Shown here piece after piece: positions 53,585-62,417 of a stretch of 64,000 nt of DNA. Under the pieces are notes generated by a model. That model worked only from the letters and a program-made list of their open reading frames with translations. It ran no database searches and was not told where the DNA came from. The DNA is from Sphingomonadaceae bacterium PASS1 (GTDB lineage: Bacteria > Pseudomonadota > Alphaproteobacteria > Sphingomonadales > Sphingomonadaceae). A program made the position numbers and the translations under genes. Location of the stretch: positions 1-64,000 of the forward strand of contig NKIR01000012.1 in assembly GCA_002255985.1 (NCBI GenBank). The letters are read 5' to 3'. The first letter of the stretch is position 1. Each line of letters starts with the position of its first letter.

Positions 53585-55204
53585 TTAGCCGAAGATCCGT
53601 TTCAGGATGCCTCTGTCGGCGAGCACTTCAGCTGCGCAGTTATGGCCAGGAGCGCCGGTAACGCCGCCGCCGGGGTGGCTACCCGCACCGCACATATACA
53701 GGCCCTTCAACGGTCCGCGATACGCGCCATGGCCCAAGATAGGACGTGCTGACCACAATTGGTCTAGGCTCATATTTCCGTGCATGATGTCGCCGCCCAC
53801 AAGCCCGAATTTGCGTTCGAGACCTTTGGGGCTCAGTATTTGCCGACCAAGTACCGATGCGCGGAAACCCGGTGCATAGGCCTCTACGGTGTCGATGATG
53901 ACATCGGCCGCCTTGCCCTCTTCGGCATCCCAATCGCGCTTGGAACCATCTGCATTATCCGGAAGTTCAGGCGCAAATTGCTGGCAGAACAGGCTGGCGA
54001 CATGCTGCCCTGCAGGCGCGAGGCTGTCGTCTATAATTGATGGGATGAGCATCTCGACAATCGGTTTTTGCGACCAACCATCGCGCTTTGCGTCGAGAAA
54101 TGCGCGGTCCATATAATCAAGCGTTGGCGCAATGATGATACCGGATTGATGGTGTTCGCCAGGTTCGGGAAGGCAGGTAAACTTGGGAAGTTCGGAAAGC
54201 GCGACGTTCATACGGAACGTGCCGCTGCCCGCTTTGAAGCCTTTTACGCGGCGTTTGAATTCAGGTTTCAAGTCGGCGTCGTCGAACATGCGTTCATACA
54301 ACAGCTTGGGCCCAACGTTGGAGATCACGCGGTCGGCGACGATTTCCTCGCCACTTTCCAACCGGACGCCAGCAACTTTTTCGCCGTCCACCAATACGCG
54401 TGACACCGGCGCTTCAAGGCTGATTTCTACGCCGAGTGCGACGCAGACCTTCGCCATGATTTGCGTGATCGCGCCCATGCCGCCAACGCTATGTCCCCAT
54501 GCGCCCTTGTTGCCGTTCACTTCACCAAAGACGTGGTGCAGCAAAACATAGGCGCTGCCGGGCGTATCCGGGCTGGCATAATTGCCGACGACCGCGTCGA
54601 AACCGAACGCCGCCTTGACGGCTTCGCTTTCGAACCAGCTGTCGAGGAAGCTGCGCGCCGATTTTGTGAACAGTTCAAGCACGTCACGTTGCTGCGACAG
54701 GTTTAGCTTCATCAGCCCGCGTCCCTGCACGGCGGCGTCGATGAATGTCTTCAGCCCGTCACCGACATTGGGCGGCGATTTCAGCGCAAGATCGCGCAGG
54801 ACGTCGGCAACGCCTTCCAACATATCATAATATTCTGGAAGCACTGCGGCGTCATGTTTTGAAAAACGCGCAAATTCCGCCTGTGTACGTTCAAGCCCGC
54901 CACCCAGTTTCAAATAGCCGCCATCTTCTTGTGGCAGGAAGTTCGATATCGGGCGTTCAATGACACGGTAGCCATGGTCGGCCAGTTTCATATCCGAAAT
55001 GACCTTGGGCTGAAGCAGGCTGACGGTGTAGCTTGCGACCGAGTTGCGGAAGCCGGGATGGAATTCTTCTGTAACCGCTGCACCGCCTACAACATCGCGG
55101 CGTTCGACGATACGAACCTTCAGACCAGCGCGCGCCAGATAAAAGGCGCAGACAAGGCCGTTGTGGCCAGCGCCAATGATGAGTGCGTCGTATTTTTGTG
55201 TCAT
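53585..55204 (-). CDS. Phytoene-desaturase-like FAD oxidoreductase
   Basis: The 539-residue flavoprotein has an N-terminal FAD motif ALIIGAGHNGLVCAFYLARA and a C-terminal SHPGGGVTGAPGHNCAAEVL, features shared with phytoene desaturases and the CrtI/pyridine-nucleotide-disulfide oxidoreductase domain 2 group. No other carotenoid gene lies nearby, so a carotenoid role is unlikely. ATG 55204 overlaps the Rieske oxygenase stop (ATGA). Together they may oxidise the same substrate. Confidence 0.85.
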   Translation of the reverse strand: MTQKYDALIIGAGHNGLVCAFYLARAGLKVRIVERRDVVGGAAVTEEFHPGFRNSVASYTVSLLQPKVISDMKLADHGYRVIERPISNFLPQEDGGYLKLGGGLERTQAEFARFSKHDAAVLPEYYDMLEGVADVLRDLALKSPPNVGDGLKTFIDAAVQGRGLMKLNLSQQRDVLELFTKSARSFLDSWFESEAVKAAFGFDAVVGNYASPDTPGSAYVLLHHVFGEVNGNKGAWGHSVGGMGAITQIMAKVCVALGVEISLEAPVSRVLVDGEKVAGVRLESGEEIVADRVISNVGPKLLYERMFDDADLKPEFKRRVKGFKAGSGTFRMNVALSELPKFTCLPEPGEHHQSGIIIAPTLDYMDRAFLDAKRDGWSQKPIVEMLIPSIIDDSLAPAGQHVASLFCQQFAPELPDNADGSKRDWDAEEGKAADVIIDTVEAYAPGFRASVLGRQILSPKGLERKFGLVGGDIMHGNMSLDQLWSARPILGHGAYRGPLKGLYMCGAGSHPGGGVTGAPGHNCAAEVLADRGILKRIFG

Positions 55205-56361
55205 TTTTTGCTCCAGCCCTGCGCAGGGCGTTGTTCGAGGCGCGCCTCGGGAATGATGTTGCGAATTTGACGACAGAAGCTTTTGAGGCAAACTTCCGTG
55301 TCGGACAGGGGCCCCATGGAAAAGCTTTGGCTTGCCATGCCTTGCTGCACGCGGGTGATGAGGACGGTATCCTCGGCATTTACTTGGCGGTTAATCCGCC
55401 AATTGAGATATCGTGCAGCGCGCATTTCGCGGCGGTCATCAGGTAAGACATAGCTTATCTCACGGATCACACAGCTGGTCGGGCCGGTTGGCAGCCATTG
55501 CATGAAATCGACTTGGTCGGGATAAATGTCGAACGCGACCGATGGCCACAGTTTGAAGTACAGCCAACGTTTCTGGTTGGCGGCGGGTAGGTGCGGCACT
55601 GGTGGCAACAGGTTCTGATACCCGCGCTCTGACCAGTTGGCCGATGGCCGATCAACAAGGTCGCCCCACATGCGGTCAACATGTGGCTCCGCCTCAATGC
55701 CGTAGCTTTTGCCGAACAGCCGCGTGAGGCCGGGATGCGCCACCGGAATGTGAAGGCCGTCGGAATAATTGTCGCCGACATTTTTCCAGTTCACATCGCG
55801 CGGTCGCATCGTCACGCGGCCAAGTGCCCTGAGTTCCTCAAAACGATAGGGCGCGACTTGGTCTTCATAGGGCGCCATCATGTCGGCGACCGACGGGCCG
55901 CCGCTTTCAAGCCGGACAAAAACAAAACCGCGCCAGATTTCCATGTCGACCGCGACAAGACCCGCTTTGTCCTTGTCCAAAGTGGGATAGGACGCGCTGT
56001 CCGGAACGCCTGTCAATCGGCCATCAAGGTCATAGGTCCAGGCATGATAAGGGCACACAAGTTTCTTGGCGCATCCGCCGGATCCATCGACGAGGCGGCT
56101 GCCCCGGTGGCGGCAGACATTGGTAAATGCACGCAACACCTGATCCGCACCGCGCACGACGATGACGCTTTCGCCAATATAATCGAGGCTATGCCAGTCG
56201 CCACTGTTTGCGACATCGCTGACATGGCAGACGACTTGCCATGAGGGACGGAAAATCCGATCTACCTCAAGTGCTGCAAATTCAGGATCATCATAGGTCC
56301 ATGCTGGAAGGCTCCAGCCGTCCAGATTGTCACGCTCTATGTGTAGGTCTGATTCGGACAT
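55201..56361 (-). CDS. Rieske non-haem iron oxygenase, alpha subunit
   Basis: This 386-residue aromatic-ring-hydroxylating-type oxygenase carries a Rieske 2Fe-2S centre at C83, H85, C103 and H106 (NVCRHRGSRL, LVCPYHAWTYD). The mononuclear iron motif is NWKNVGDNYSDGLHIPVAH, and the catalytic domain runs to about residue 370. Homologues act on aromatics or on quaternary amines such as glycine betaine (GbcA type). No reductase or beta subunit is nearby. The start 56361 has GGAGG upstream. Divergent from a TetR regulator, with a perfect palindrome in the 36-bp gap. Confidence 0.9.
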   Translation of the reverse strand: MSESDLHIERDNLDGWSLPAWTYDDPEFAALEVDRIFRPSWQVVCHVSDVANSGDWHSLDYIGESVIVVRGADQVLRAFTNVCRHRGSRLVDGSGGCAKKLVCPYHAWTYDLDGRLTGVPDSASYPTLDKDKAGLVAVDMEIWRGFVFVRLESGGPSVADMMAPYEDQVAPYRFEELRALGRVTMRPRDVNWKNVGDNYSDGLHIPVAHPGLTRLFGKSYGIEAEPHVDRMWGDLVDRPSANWSERGYQNLLPPVPHLPAANQKRWLYFKLWPSVAFDIYPDQVDFMQWLPTGPTSCVIREISYVLPDDRREMRAARYLNWRINRQVNAEDTVLITRVQQGMASQSFSMGPLSDTEVCLKSFCRQIRNIIPEARLEQRPAQGWSKK

Positions 56362-56373
56362 CTTGCCTCCCCT

Positions 56374-56391
56374 GTTATACGAGTGTATAAC
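56374..56391. promoter_or_regulatory. Probable TetR-type operator
   Basis: GTTATAC-GAGT-GTATAAC, a perfect 7-bp inverted repeat with a 4-base spacer, fills half of the 36-bp gap between the divergent Rieske and TetR-family genes. It overlaps where both promoters must lie. Confidence 0.75.
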
Positions 56392-56397
56392 AATTAG

Positions 56398-56994
56398 ATG
56401 ACTGTGCGACAAGCCTTCACGCGCGAAAGCGCCGATACCCGCCGGGACGCGTTAATCGCCGCCTGTGCGCGCTGTCTTGGGACGCATGGTGCGCAGGGCG
56501 CATCGGTGCGTGCGATTTGCTTGGAAGCTGGCGTATCGCCAGGATTGCTGCGGCATTATTTTGACGGAATTGATGCACTGGTGGCGGAAACATATCGGGC
56601 GACGGGGGCGCGCGTTTCCGCTGCGATGCACGCGGCCGTTGTCATGGTTCCCGAATCAGATCCGCGTGGCCGATTGCTGGGGTTTATCACCGCCAGTTTT
56701 CGTGAACCCATTGCCGACGCTGCTTTGCTCGCCACATGGCTCGCCTTTTGGAGTCTGTCGCGAACGTCGCCCATAATCGGACAAATTCATGACGAGCTTT
56801 ACGCCGACAACCGCCAAGACATTGAACGGCTGATAGCCGCCTGTCCCAACGCGCCGACGGATCCGCGACTGGCGGCTGTGGCGCTGACAGCGTTGGTCGA
56901 TGGCTTATGGTTGGAACTCAGTTTGGGCAACGCGCCGTTCAGCGTTGCTGAAGCAGAGGCGCTCGCCGAAAAGTGGCTGGATAGTTTCATTTGA
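56398..56994 (+). CDS. TetR/AcrR-family regulator, BetI-like
   Basis: This 198-residue repressor has an N-terminal helix-turn-helix (GASVRAICLEAGVSPGLLR, about residues 36-54) ending in HYFDGIDALVAETY, and a BetI-type C-terminal domain (LLATWLAFWSLSRTSPIIGQ, ALVDGLWLELSLG). BetI itself responds to choline, but the ligand here is unknown. It very probably represses itself and the divergent Rieske-flavoprotein operon through the palindrome at 56374-56391. The tryptophan dioxygenase gene follows 17 bases downstream. Confidence 0.88.
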   Translation: MTVRQAFTRESADTRRDALIAACARCLGTHGAQGASVRAICLEAGVSPGLLRHYFDGIDALVAETYRATGARVSAAMHAAVVMVPESDPRGRLLGFITASFREPIADAALLATWLAFWSLSRTSPIIGQIHDELYADNRQDIERLIAACPNAPTDPRLAAVALTALVDGLWLELSLGNAPFSVAEAEALAEKWLDSFI

Positions 56995-57011
56995 AACGGT
57001 AAGGTCGCGTC

Positions 57012-57821
57012 ATGTCCGATACATCCGAAACTGATACTCCGATGACCTATGCTCGGTACCTCGCGCTCGACAAGCTTCTCGATTGTCAGGATCCGCAGTC
57101 CGATCTGGATGATGAGATGCTTTTCATCATCATTCATCAAACCAAAGAACTTTGGCTGAAGCAGATCATACGCGAGCTTCAACTTGCGCGCTCGCAAATC
57201 CAGAACGATGCACTGGTGCCTGCCTATAAGGCGTTAGCGCGCGTAAGCCGCATTCAGGCGGTGATGACGCTTAGCTGGGACGTGTTGTCGACGATGACGC
57301 CGTCCGAATATACAAGATTTCGCCATGTCCTTGGCCCAAGTTCAGGCTTTCAATCGGACCAGTTTCGCACAGTGGAATATTTACTTGGTCTCAAAGCGTC
57401 GGCATTTCTGAAATATCAGGAAGACAGGCCAGATGCGCATGCTGCAATGACGGATGCACTTATGAACCCAAGTATTTGGGATGATGCCATTGCCGCGTTG
57501 GCACGTGCGGGGTTCGACATACCGCACGCGTTGCTGGAACGCGACTGGAGCCAAGCACATGTGTTTTCGCCGGAGGTCGAAGCCGCGTTTCTCACGGTCT
57601 ATCGCAACCCTGACACATATTGGGAATTGTACCAGCTGGCGGAAAAGCTCGTCGACCTTGATGATGCAATGGCGACGTGGCGGCATAAGCATGTCCTGAC
57701 TGTCGAGCGTATCATTGGTGGCAAGACAGGCACTGGCGGGACGGCGGGTGTCAGCTATTTGAACAGCACCGTGTCCAAGCGCGCCTTTCCCGAGTTATGG
57801 TCGCTGCGCACGCAACTGTGA
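57012..57821 (+). CDS. kynA: Tryptophan 2,3-dioxygenase
   Basis: The 269-residue haem enzyme opens the indole ring of L-tryptophan to N-formylkynurenine, the first step of the kynurenine pathway. Family segments seen are TYARYLALDKLL, MLFIIIHQTKELWLKQIIREL (haem pocket and substrate), FRHVLGPSSGFQSDQFRTVE and the C-terminal WRHKHVLTVERIIGGKTGTGG with the proximal His. It may be co-transcribed with the TetR gene. No kynureninase or formamidase is in the window. Confidence 0.95.
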   Translation: MSDTSETDTPMTYARYLALDKLLDCQDPQSDLDDEMLFIIIHQTKELWLKQIIRELQLARSQIQNDALVPAYKALARVSRIQAVMTLSWDVLSTMTPSEYTRFRHVLGPSSGFQSDQFRTVEYLLGLKASAFLKYQEDRPDAHAAMTDALMNPSIWDDAIAALARAGFDIPHALLERDWSQAHVFSPEVEAAFLTVYRNPDTYWELYQLAEKLVDLDDAMATWRHKHVLTVERIIGGKTGTGGTAGVSYLNSTVSKRAFPELWSLRTQL

Positions 57822-57933
57822 CCGTTTCATATATCATCAGCACGCATGAATCGGTTGCGTGTCACAAGGTTGCAACAGCAGCTGACTAGCGCGATACACA
57901 CAACATTGAATCGGATCATCGGGGGAGTACGGG

Positions 57934-59559
57934 ATGTCACTTTTTATCAATCGCCGCAATTTGTTGGCAACTGCTGGCTTTGGCATTGGTGGCTTATTGC
58001 TGCCGGGCGGAGCCGCCATGGCGCAGACGCTGCTTGGCCTTACGGGTTTTACGCACAATGTTGCCAGTGGTGAGCCTGGCCCCGATTCCGTGCTGCTGTG
58101 GACACGTTATGTAGGCCCGACCGGTGGTCCATCCAAAGTCCGCGTCGAAATTTCCGAAAGCCAGGATTTTTCGAAAATAGCAGGTGGCGGTCAAATGGTA
58201 ACGGGACCATGGCGCGACCACACCGTAAAGATTACAGTCGATAATCTCGCGCCCGGCAAATGGCATTGGTTCCGCTTCATTGCGCCCGACGGCAGCATAT
58301 CCCCTGTTGGTCGCACGAAGACATTACCCGTTGGCAAAACGTCCAATTTTAACATCGCGATATTCTCATGCTCCAACTTGGGCTTTGGCGAATTCAACGC
58401 ATATGGCCATGCCGCGGCGCGCAAGGACATCGACCTTGTGTTGCACATGGGTGACTATATCTATGAATATGGTCGCGGTGGTTATGATGGCGGCGCGAAA
58501 TTTGCCGCGCGCCTTTTCCCCGCTGACGAAATTCTGACGTTGGCGGATTATCGCTTGCGCTATTCTAGCTATCGCGTTGATCCGCAGTTGCAGGCACTTC
58601 ACGCCAATTTCCCGATGATCGTAAATACCGACGATCATGAAACGGCAAATGACAGCTGGGAAGGCGGTGCGCAGAACCATAGCGTAGACGAAGGAGACTG
58701 GAACGCACGCCGCAACGCAGCGATGCAGGTCTGGCGCGAGTGGCTTCCCGTTGGCGAACAGCCGTGGAAAGAATATGCCATCGGCGATCTTGCGACTTAT
58801 TATCGTACGGACACACGTGCAATTGCGCGTTCGAAGCCATATGCCCACGGTGATCTGGCGCGCGCTGGAGATCCAGCAAAGGCATTTGCAGAATTTCGCG
58901 ACGGGGCATGGCGCGATCCGTCCATGACTATGCTCGGGACCGAACAGGAAGCATGGCTTTCGCGGTCAATGTTGGGCGACACGTCGACATGGGCGTTGCT
59001 TGGAACCGGAACGAACATGGGGTATAGTTATACCCCGGAAAGCGCCATGGATTGGGTCCCCCAATATGCGCCTGAACGCTCGATAAACTATGTGCGGCAG
59101 GGCATCGCTGCGACCAAGGCAGGCTTGCCTTACAATCTCGACAATTGGGGCGGGTACCCCGCCGCGCGTTCACGCATTTTGTCCGCAGCACAGCGCGCCG
59201 ACGCAAACTTGGTTGTGATTACCGGTGACAGCCACAATGGTTGGGCCTTCGACTTGCCTGAAGGCGGAAAGCCAGCCGGCGTTGAATTTGGCGGCCACAG
59301 CGTCTCCTCGCCGGGCTTTGAAAGCGCAGTCCCGTTCACTGCCCCGTCCGACGTCGCGCGCAGCTTGCTTGACGCGAGCAAACAGGAATTGCGTTGGGTG
59401 GACACATCTAACCGCGGTTACATGCACTTAGCGCTCACGCCGCAGGCTGCGACCAACGAATGGGTGTTCATGCAAACCATCAAGGACATTTCACTCGCGA
59501 CCAAGACGGGCCATAAAATGAAAGTCCGCCCAGGCCGCAAAGTTCTCGAACAGGCATAA
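57934..59559 (+). CDS. Tat-exported alkaline phosphatase D (PhoD family)
   Basis: The 541-residue metallophosphoesterase begins with a Tat signal (NRRNLLATAGFGIGG; cleavage near AMAQ). A PhoD-N Fn-like domain (residues 35-130, FTHNVASGEPGPDSVLLWTR) precedes the catalytic domain with SCSNLGFGEFNAYG, LVLHMGDYIYEYG, IVNTDDHETANDSW and VITGDSHNGWAF. GGGGGAG precedes the start. This is a second, unrelated PhoD paralogue in the window, distinct from the lipoprotein in the B12 operon. Released phosphate from diesters is a typical role. Confidence 0.92.
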   Translation: MSLFINRRNLLATAGFGIGGLLLPGGAAMAQTLLGLTGFTHNVASGEPGPDSVLLWTRYVGPTGGPSKVRVEISESQDFSKIAGGGQMVTGPWRDHTVKITVDNLAPGKWHWFRFIAPDGSISPVGRTKTLPVGKTSNFNIAIFSCSNLGFGEFNAYGHAAARKDIDLVLHMGDYIYEYGRGGYDGGAKFAARLFPADEILTLADYRLRYSSYRVDPQLQALHANFPMIVNTDDHETANDSWEGGAQNHSVDEGDWNARRNAAMQVWREWLPVGEQPWKEYAIGDLATYYRTDTRAIARSKPYAHGDLARAGDPAKAFAEFRDGAWRDPSMTMLGTEQEAWLSRSMLGDTSTWALLGTGTNMGYSYTPESAMDWVPQYAPERSINYVRQGIAATKAGLPYNLDNWGGYPAARSRILSAAQRADANLVVITGDSHNGWAFDLPEGGKPAGVEFGGHSVSSPGFESAVPFTAPSDVARSLLDASKQELRWVDTSNRGYMHLALTPQAATNEWVFMQTIKDISLATKTGHKMKVRPGRKVLEQA

Positions 59560-59566
59560 GGCGCTG

Positions 59567-59584
59567 TTTAACCGGTCGGTTAAA
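59567..59584. promoter_or_regulatory. Probable TetR-type operator
   Basis: TTTAACC-GGTC-GGTTAAA, a perfect 7-bp inverted repeat, between the PhoD stop and the acyl-CoA dehydrogenase start (59648). Similar sites precede TetR-controlled lipid genes in related bacteria; no cognate regulator gene adjoins. Confidence 0.55.
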
Positions 59585-59647
59585 TCGCCTTGATTTTGTC
59601 CATCGCCTCGCGCCATAGAGGATGTAACGGCGCGAGGAGAGAATGAC

Positions 59648-60766
59648 ATGCAGATGCCTGGCTTAGGATATAGCGAAGAGCAGATTGAGTTGCTGGATGT
59701 GGCGACGACCTTTTGCCGAGACAAATCCCCAATCGATCGCGTCCGCAAGTTGATGGAAAGCGATCTTGGCTATGACGCGGACATCTGGGCTGAAATTGCG
59801 GCTTTGGGATGGACTGCCATTGCCATTCCGGAAGCACATAATGGCGTCGGGCTGACCATGGCTGAAGTTGTGCCGGTGGTGGAACAAATGGGGCGGCATT
59901 TGATGGCTTCGCCTTTGGTCGCATCAACGCTGGCGGCGCAGGCGATCATCGCTGGCGGCACAGAAGCACAGCGCGCTGAATGGCTCCCGAAGCTTGCCGA
60001 AGGTGGCATTGGCACACTCGCGCTATCCGAAGCGCATGGCGACTGGGATTTGTTGAACATCACCGCGACGGCCAAGGTTGACGGCGACAGCGTCGTTTTG
60101 TCAGGTGAAAAGCAGTTTGTGCTTTGGGCTGAAAGCGCGGATGTCATTATCGCATCGGTCATGCTGGATGGAAAACCAGCGCTTGTCGCTTTGACCGCAC
60201 ATGATGTCGCTGGCCGTCTGCGCCGGGAGTCCATCATTGACGAAACCAAGCGCAGCTTTGCGGTGTCACTCGATGGTCTGTCGTTGCCCCGCGCCGGATT
60301 GTTGGACGTCGCACGCGCCACGTCCACATTGGCGCATGTCGAGCAGGCCGCCAACCTGTTGCAGAGCGCCGAAATGTGCGGCGGCGCGCAAAGCGTGATC
60401 GATTACACCGTAAGCTATCTGCAAACACGCAAACAATTCGGTAAAATCATTGGTGAGTATCAGGCGCTCAAACATCCCACGGTTGACGCGTATGTCGACT
60501 ATGAAAAAGCGCGGTCGCATTTGTACAGCGCCGCGAACAGTTTTAGCGATCACGGCATGGGCGAAATCGCCGTGCGGATGGCTAAAGCAGCGGCAGATGG
60601 GACCTACAGCTTTGCCGCAGACCGGGCGATCCAGTTCCACGGTGGCTTTGGGTTCACCCATGATTGCGACGCAGGGTTACACCGCCGTGCCGCCATATTC
60701 CACGCATCACAATATGGTGATGCTGCATGGCAACGCGCAAAGCTTGCGCCGTTGTTGCTCGGGTAA
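59648..60766 (+). CDS. Acyl-CoA dehydrogenase family protein
   Basis: The 372-residue flavoenzyme has the three-domain acyl-CoA dehydrogenase pattern. The middle domain is seen in GTLALSEAHGDWD and DGDSVVLSGEKQFV; the C-terminal helices contain RKQFGKIIGEYQALKHPTVD and IQFHGGFGFTHDCD. It is short and lacks a clear FAD-loop consensus, as in many steroid or atypical side-chain dehydrogenases that work as pairs, but no partner is adjacent. A TetR-type palindrome lies upstream. Confidence 0.85.
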   Translation: MQMPGLGYSEEQIELLDVATTFCRDKSPIDRVRKLMESDLGYDADIWAEIAALGWTAIAIPEAHNGVGLTMAEVVPVVEQMGRHLMASPLVASTLAAQAIIAGGTEAQRAEWLPKLAEGGIGTLALSEAHGDWDLLNITATAKVDGDSVVLSGEKQFVLWAESADVIIASVMLDGKPALVALTAHDVAGRLRRESIIDETKRSFAVSLDGLSLPRAGLLDVARATSTLAHVEQAANLLQSAEMCGGAQSVIDYTVSYLQTRKQFGKIIGEYQALKHPTVDAYVDYEKARSHLYSAANSFSDHGMGEIAVRMAKAAADGTYSFAADRAIQFHGGFGFTHDCDAGLHRRAAIFHASQYGDAAWQRAKLAPLLLG

Positions 60767-60860
60767 ACTACAACGGCCGCGCGGGATTGTTGCTGCCGCC
60801 CTCCAATGCATAGCAGCGGCGTTTGACGAACGTACACGGAGCGCCGGCCGGGCCGATCGT

Positions 60861-61490
60861 TTATGCGAGCCAGCGCGCCAGCTCGTCTCTTAGCATCTCA
60901 TGCCGAAATTTGACTCCACACTCGCTTGAGCTTTTCCATGTTATGTCACCGGCAACGACGTTGCAGCCGTTGGCGCTGATTTTAACGCTGCCGAACATGT
61001 TCAATGGCCTGTCCAAACTGAAGCGTGCACCGCGCGTTGAAATGTTCAAGAGTTTGGAAGGGAAAACAGAAAATTTCGTTTGAACCGCGATCGGCTTGGC
61101 GATGCTAAATCGCGCTTTGCGGCTCTTCTTCGCGCCTTTTATCTCAACTTCGTCCAAGATTATCCGGCGAGGGTCGCAACTCTCGGTGAGTGCCATTTGG
61201 TAGTGATTTTTGATGCGCCCAACGACCTGACCATGCAAACGCGTGATGCCGCCCATGTCCAAAACAACGTCAACGCCAGACCGTAAATTCAGCGATGTAT
61301 CGAATGACACAAAATTTGGTGACAGATGACGGACGACACAAAGCCCCGACATCCGGCCGCCAACTTTTTCAAGTCGGGCCAGCTTTAGCAACTGAATGCG
61401 TTCAGTAACTTCACAGATCTGCCCGTTCCGAAGCAGATGTGCGTCTTCAGGAGCGATGATTAGGTGCTGAGAGCTAATAGAAAGAGACAT
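60861..61490 (-). CDS. PilZ-domain protein
   Basis: In this 209-residue protein the C-terminal half (about residues 120-205) resembles a PilZ c-di-GMP-binding domain: RKARFSIAKP (the R-x3-R switch region) and LLNISTRGARFSL (D/N-x-S-x-x-G). The N-terminal half (LLRNGQICEVTERIQLLKL, LHGQVVGRIKNHY) may be a second, degenerate PilZ-like barrel. ATG 61490 is preferred; the frame also opens at GTG 61505. A long, strand-specific hairpin (61521-61569) lies about 30 bases upstream in the leader. Confidence 0.75.
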   Translation of the reverse strand: MSLSISSQHLIIAPEDAHLLRNGQICEVTERIQLLKLARLEKVGGRMSGLCVVRHLSPNFVSFDTSLNLRSGVDVVLDMGGITRLHGQVVGRIKNHYQMALTESCDPRRIILDEVEIKGAKKSRKARFSIAKPIAVQTKFSVFPSKLLNISTRGARFSLDRPLNMFGSVKISANGCNVVAGDITWKSSSECGVKFRHEMLRDELARWLA

Positions 61491-61520
61491 AATAACTTTC
61501 GGCACAGAAAGGTTATAAAG

Positions 61521-61569
61521 GTTCTCTGCACCGCCATACGGGGGGGCGTTGTATGACGGCGCAGAGAAC
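61521..61569 (-). promoter_or_regulatory. Leader hairpin upstream of the PilZ gene
   Basis: Arms of 19 bases (61521-61539 and 61551-61569) pair fully in the minus-strand RNA, with two G-U pairs; in the plus-strand RNA the same positions would be A-C and C-A mismatches. The loop is AACGCCCCCCC. It sits 31 bases before the PilZ start. No T-tract follows, so it is more likely a regulatory or stabilising leader element than a terminator. Confidence 0.65.
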
Positions 61570-62417
61570 GAAGCCGACGCCGGGTGGGTAGAGCGTAACC
61601 ACAGACCAGGATGGTTAAACGCCGAGGCCGCCGCTTCGATACAATCGGGATAGATGGAATTCCCAGGCGTTACAGTGTTATACCGTTAAACCAACCGTTA
61701 CACTACAATTGGTATTCCATGTTTTCGGCACGTCTATATATTGTGTATTTAGCGAAATATTCTTAAGGCATCTTAATGTTTGACGCGCGCGTCATTTTGA
61801 TAATTCGAAATTTAAAAATCTTCGCCGCGCTCCTGACTGATTTGGGCCTTGAATTATCAATACTTGGTGAGAATGTAAGCGAATATCGTTCAACAGATAT
61901 GGCATAAGCAGGAAGATAGAATCCGCTTTCTTCCATCGTAAATCCAAACTTCGCGTCTCGCTGCGGGCGCCCCTTGTAGCTGTTTGGATTGTTGTCCCCT
62001 GATGATCTGCGCAGATATCAGACTGTACATCATACATTCGTGACATGGGTGGTGCCCATAATCTCACCGGAACATTTTCGTTTACTCCCATTCCGGTGCT
62101 GATTACCGGCAGGACGGCTCCAATAATTCGTGCAAATATACTGGGGCTTTCTCTCCATGAACCATGAAGATGTCTGATAGGGATTGTTGGACGCCTAAGG
62201 AAATCTTGGTGAATTGTCCGAAACGGGTTGGCCAAGAACTCCGTTACATGCCGCGCTCCGGAAAACCACGAACACCAAATGTACTCGCAAAGCGGTACTA
62301 TCCTAACTGGCTATCGCTGTTGCCGTTAACTAAAGTTGACAAAGTGGAGCGACATTCTGGCTGAACCGATTGTGTCTACGGCAAGTGAACTTGGTTGTTT
62401 GAAATTAGGTGAGATCA
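61570..62417. other. AT-rich intergenic stretch of about 850 bases, no convincing gene
   Basis: Clearly richer in A+T than the surrounding sequence. Only weak open frames occur, e.g. 61792-62235 (minus, 147 codons), whose product looks random (rich in R, S, H) and has no ribosome site. Short inverted repeats (e.g. around 61675-61700, ACCGTTA/TAACGGT-like) are present but no known RNA or mobile element was recognised. It may hold the promoter of the gene at 62418 and remnants of foreign DNA. Confidence 0.4.

Noticed and set aside
61792-62235. 147-codon minus-strand frame in AT-rich DNA
   Set aside because: No ribosome site, random-looking product, no recognisable motif. A decayed gene cannot be excluded.
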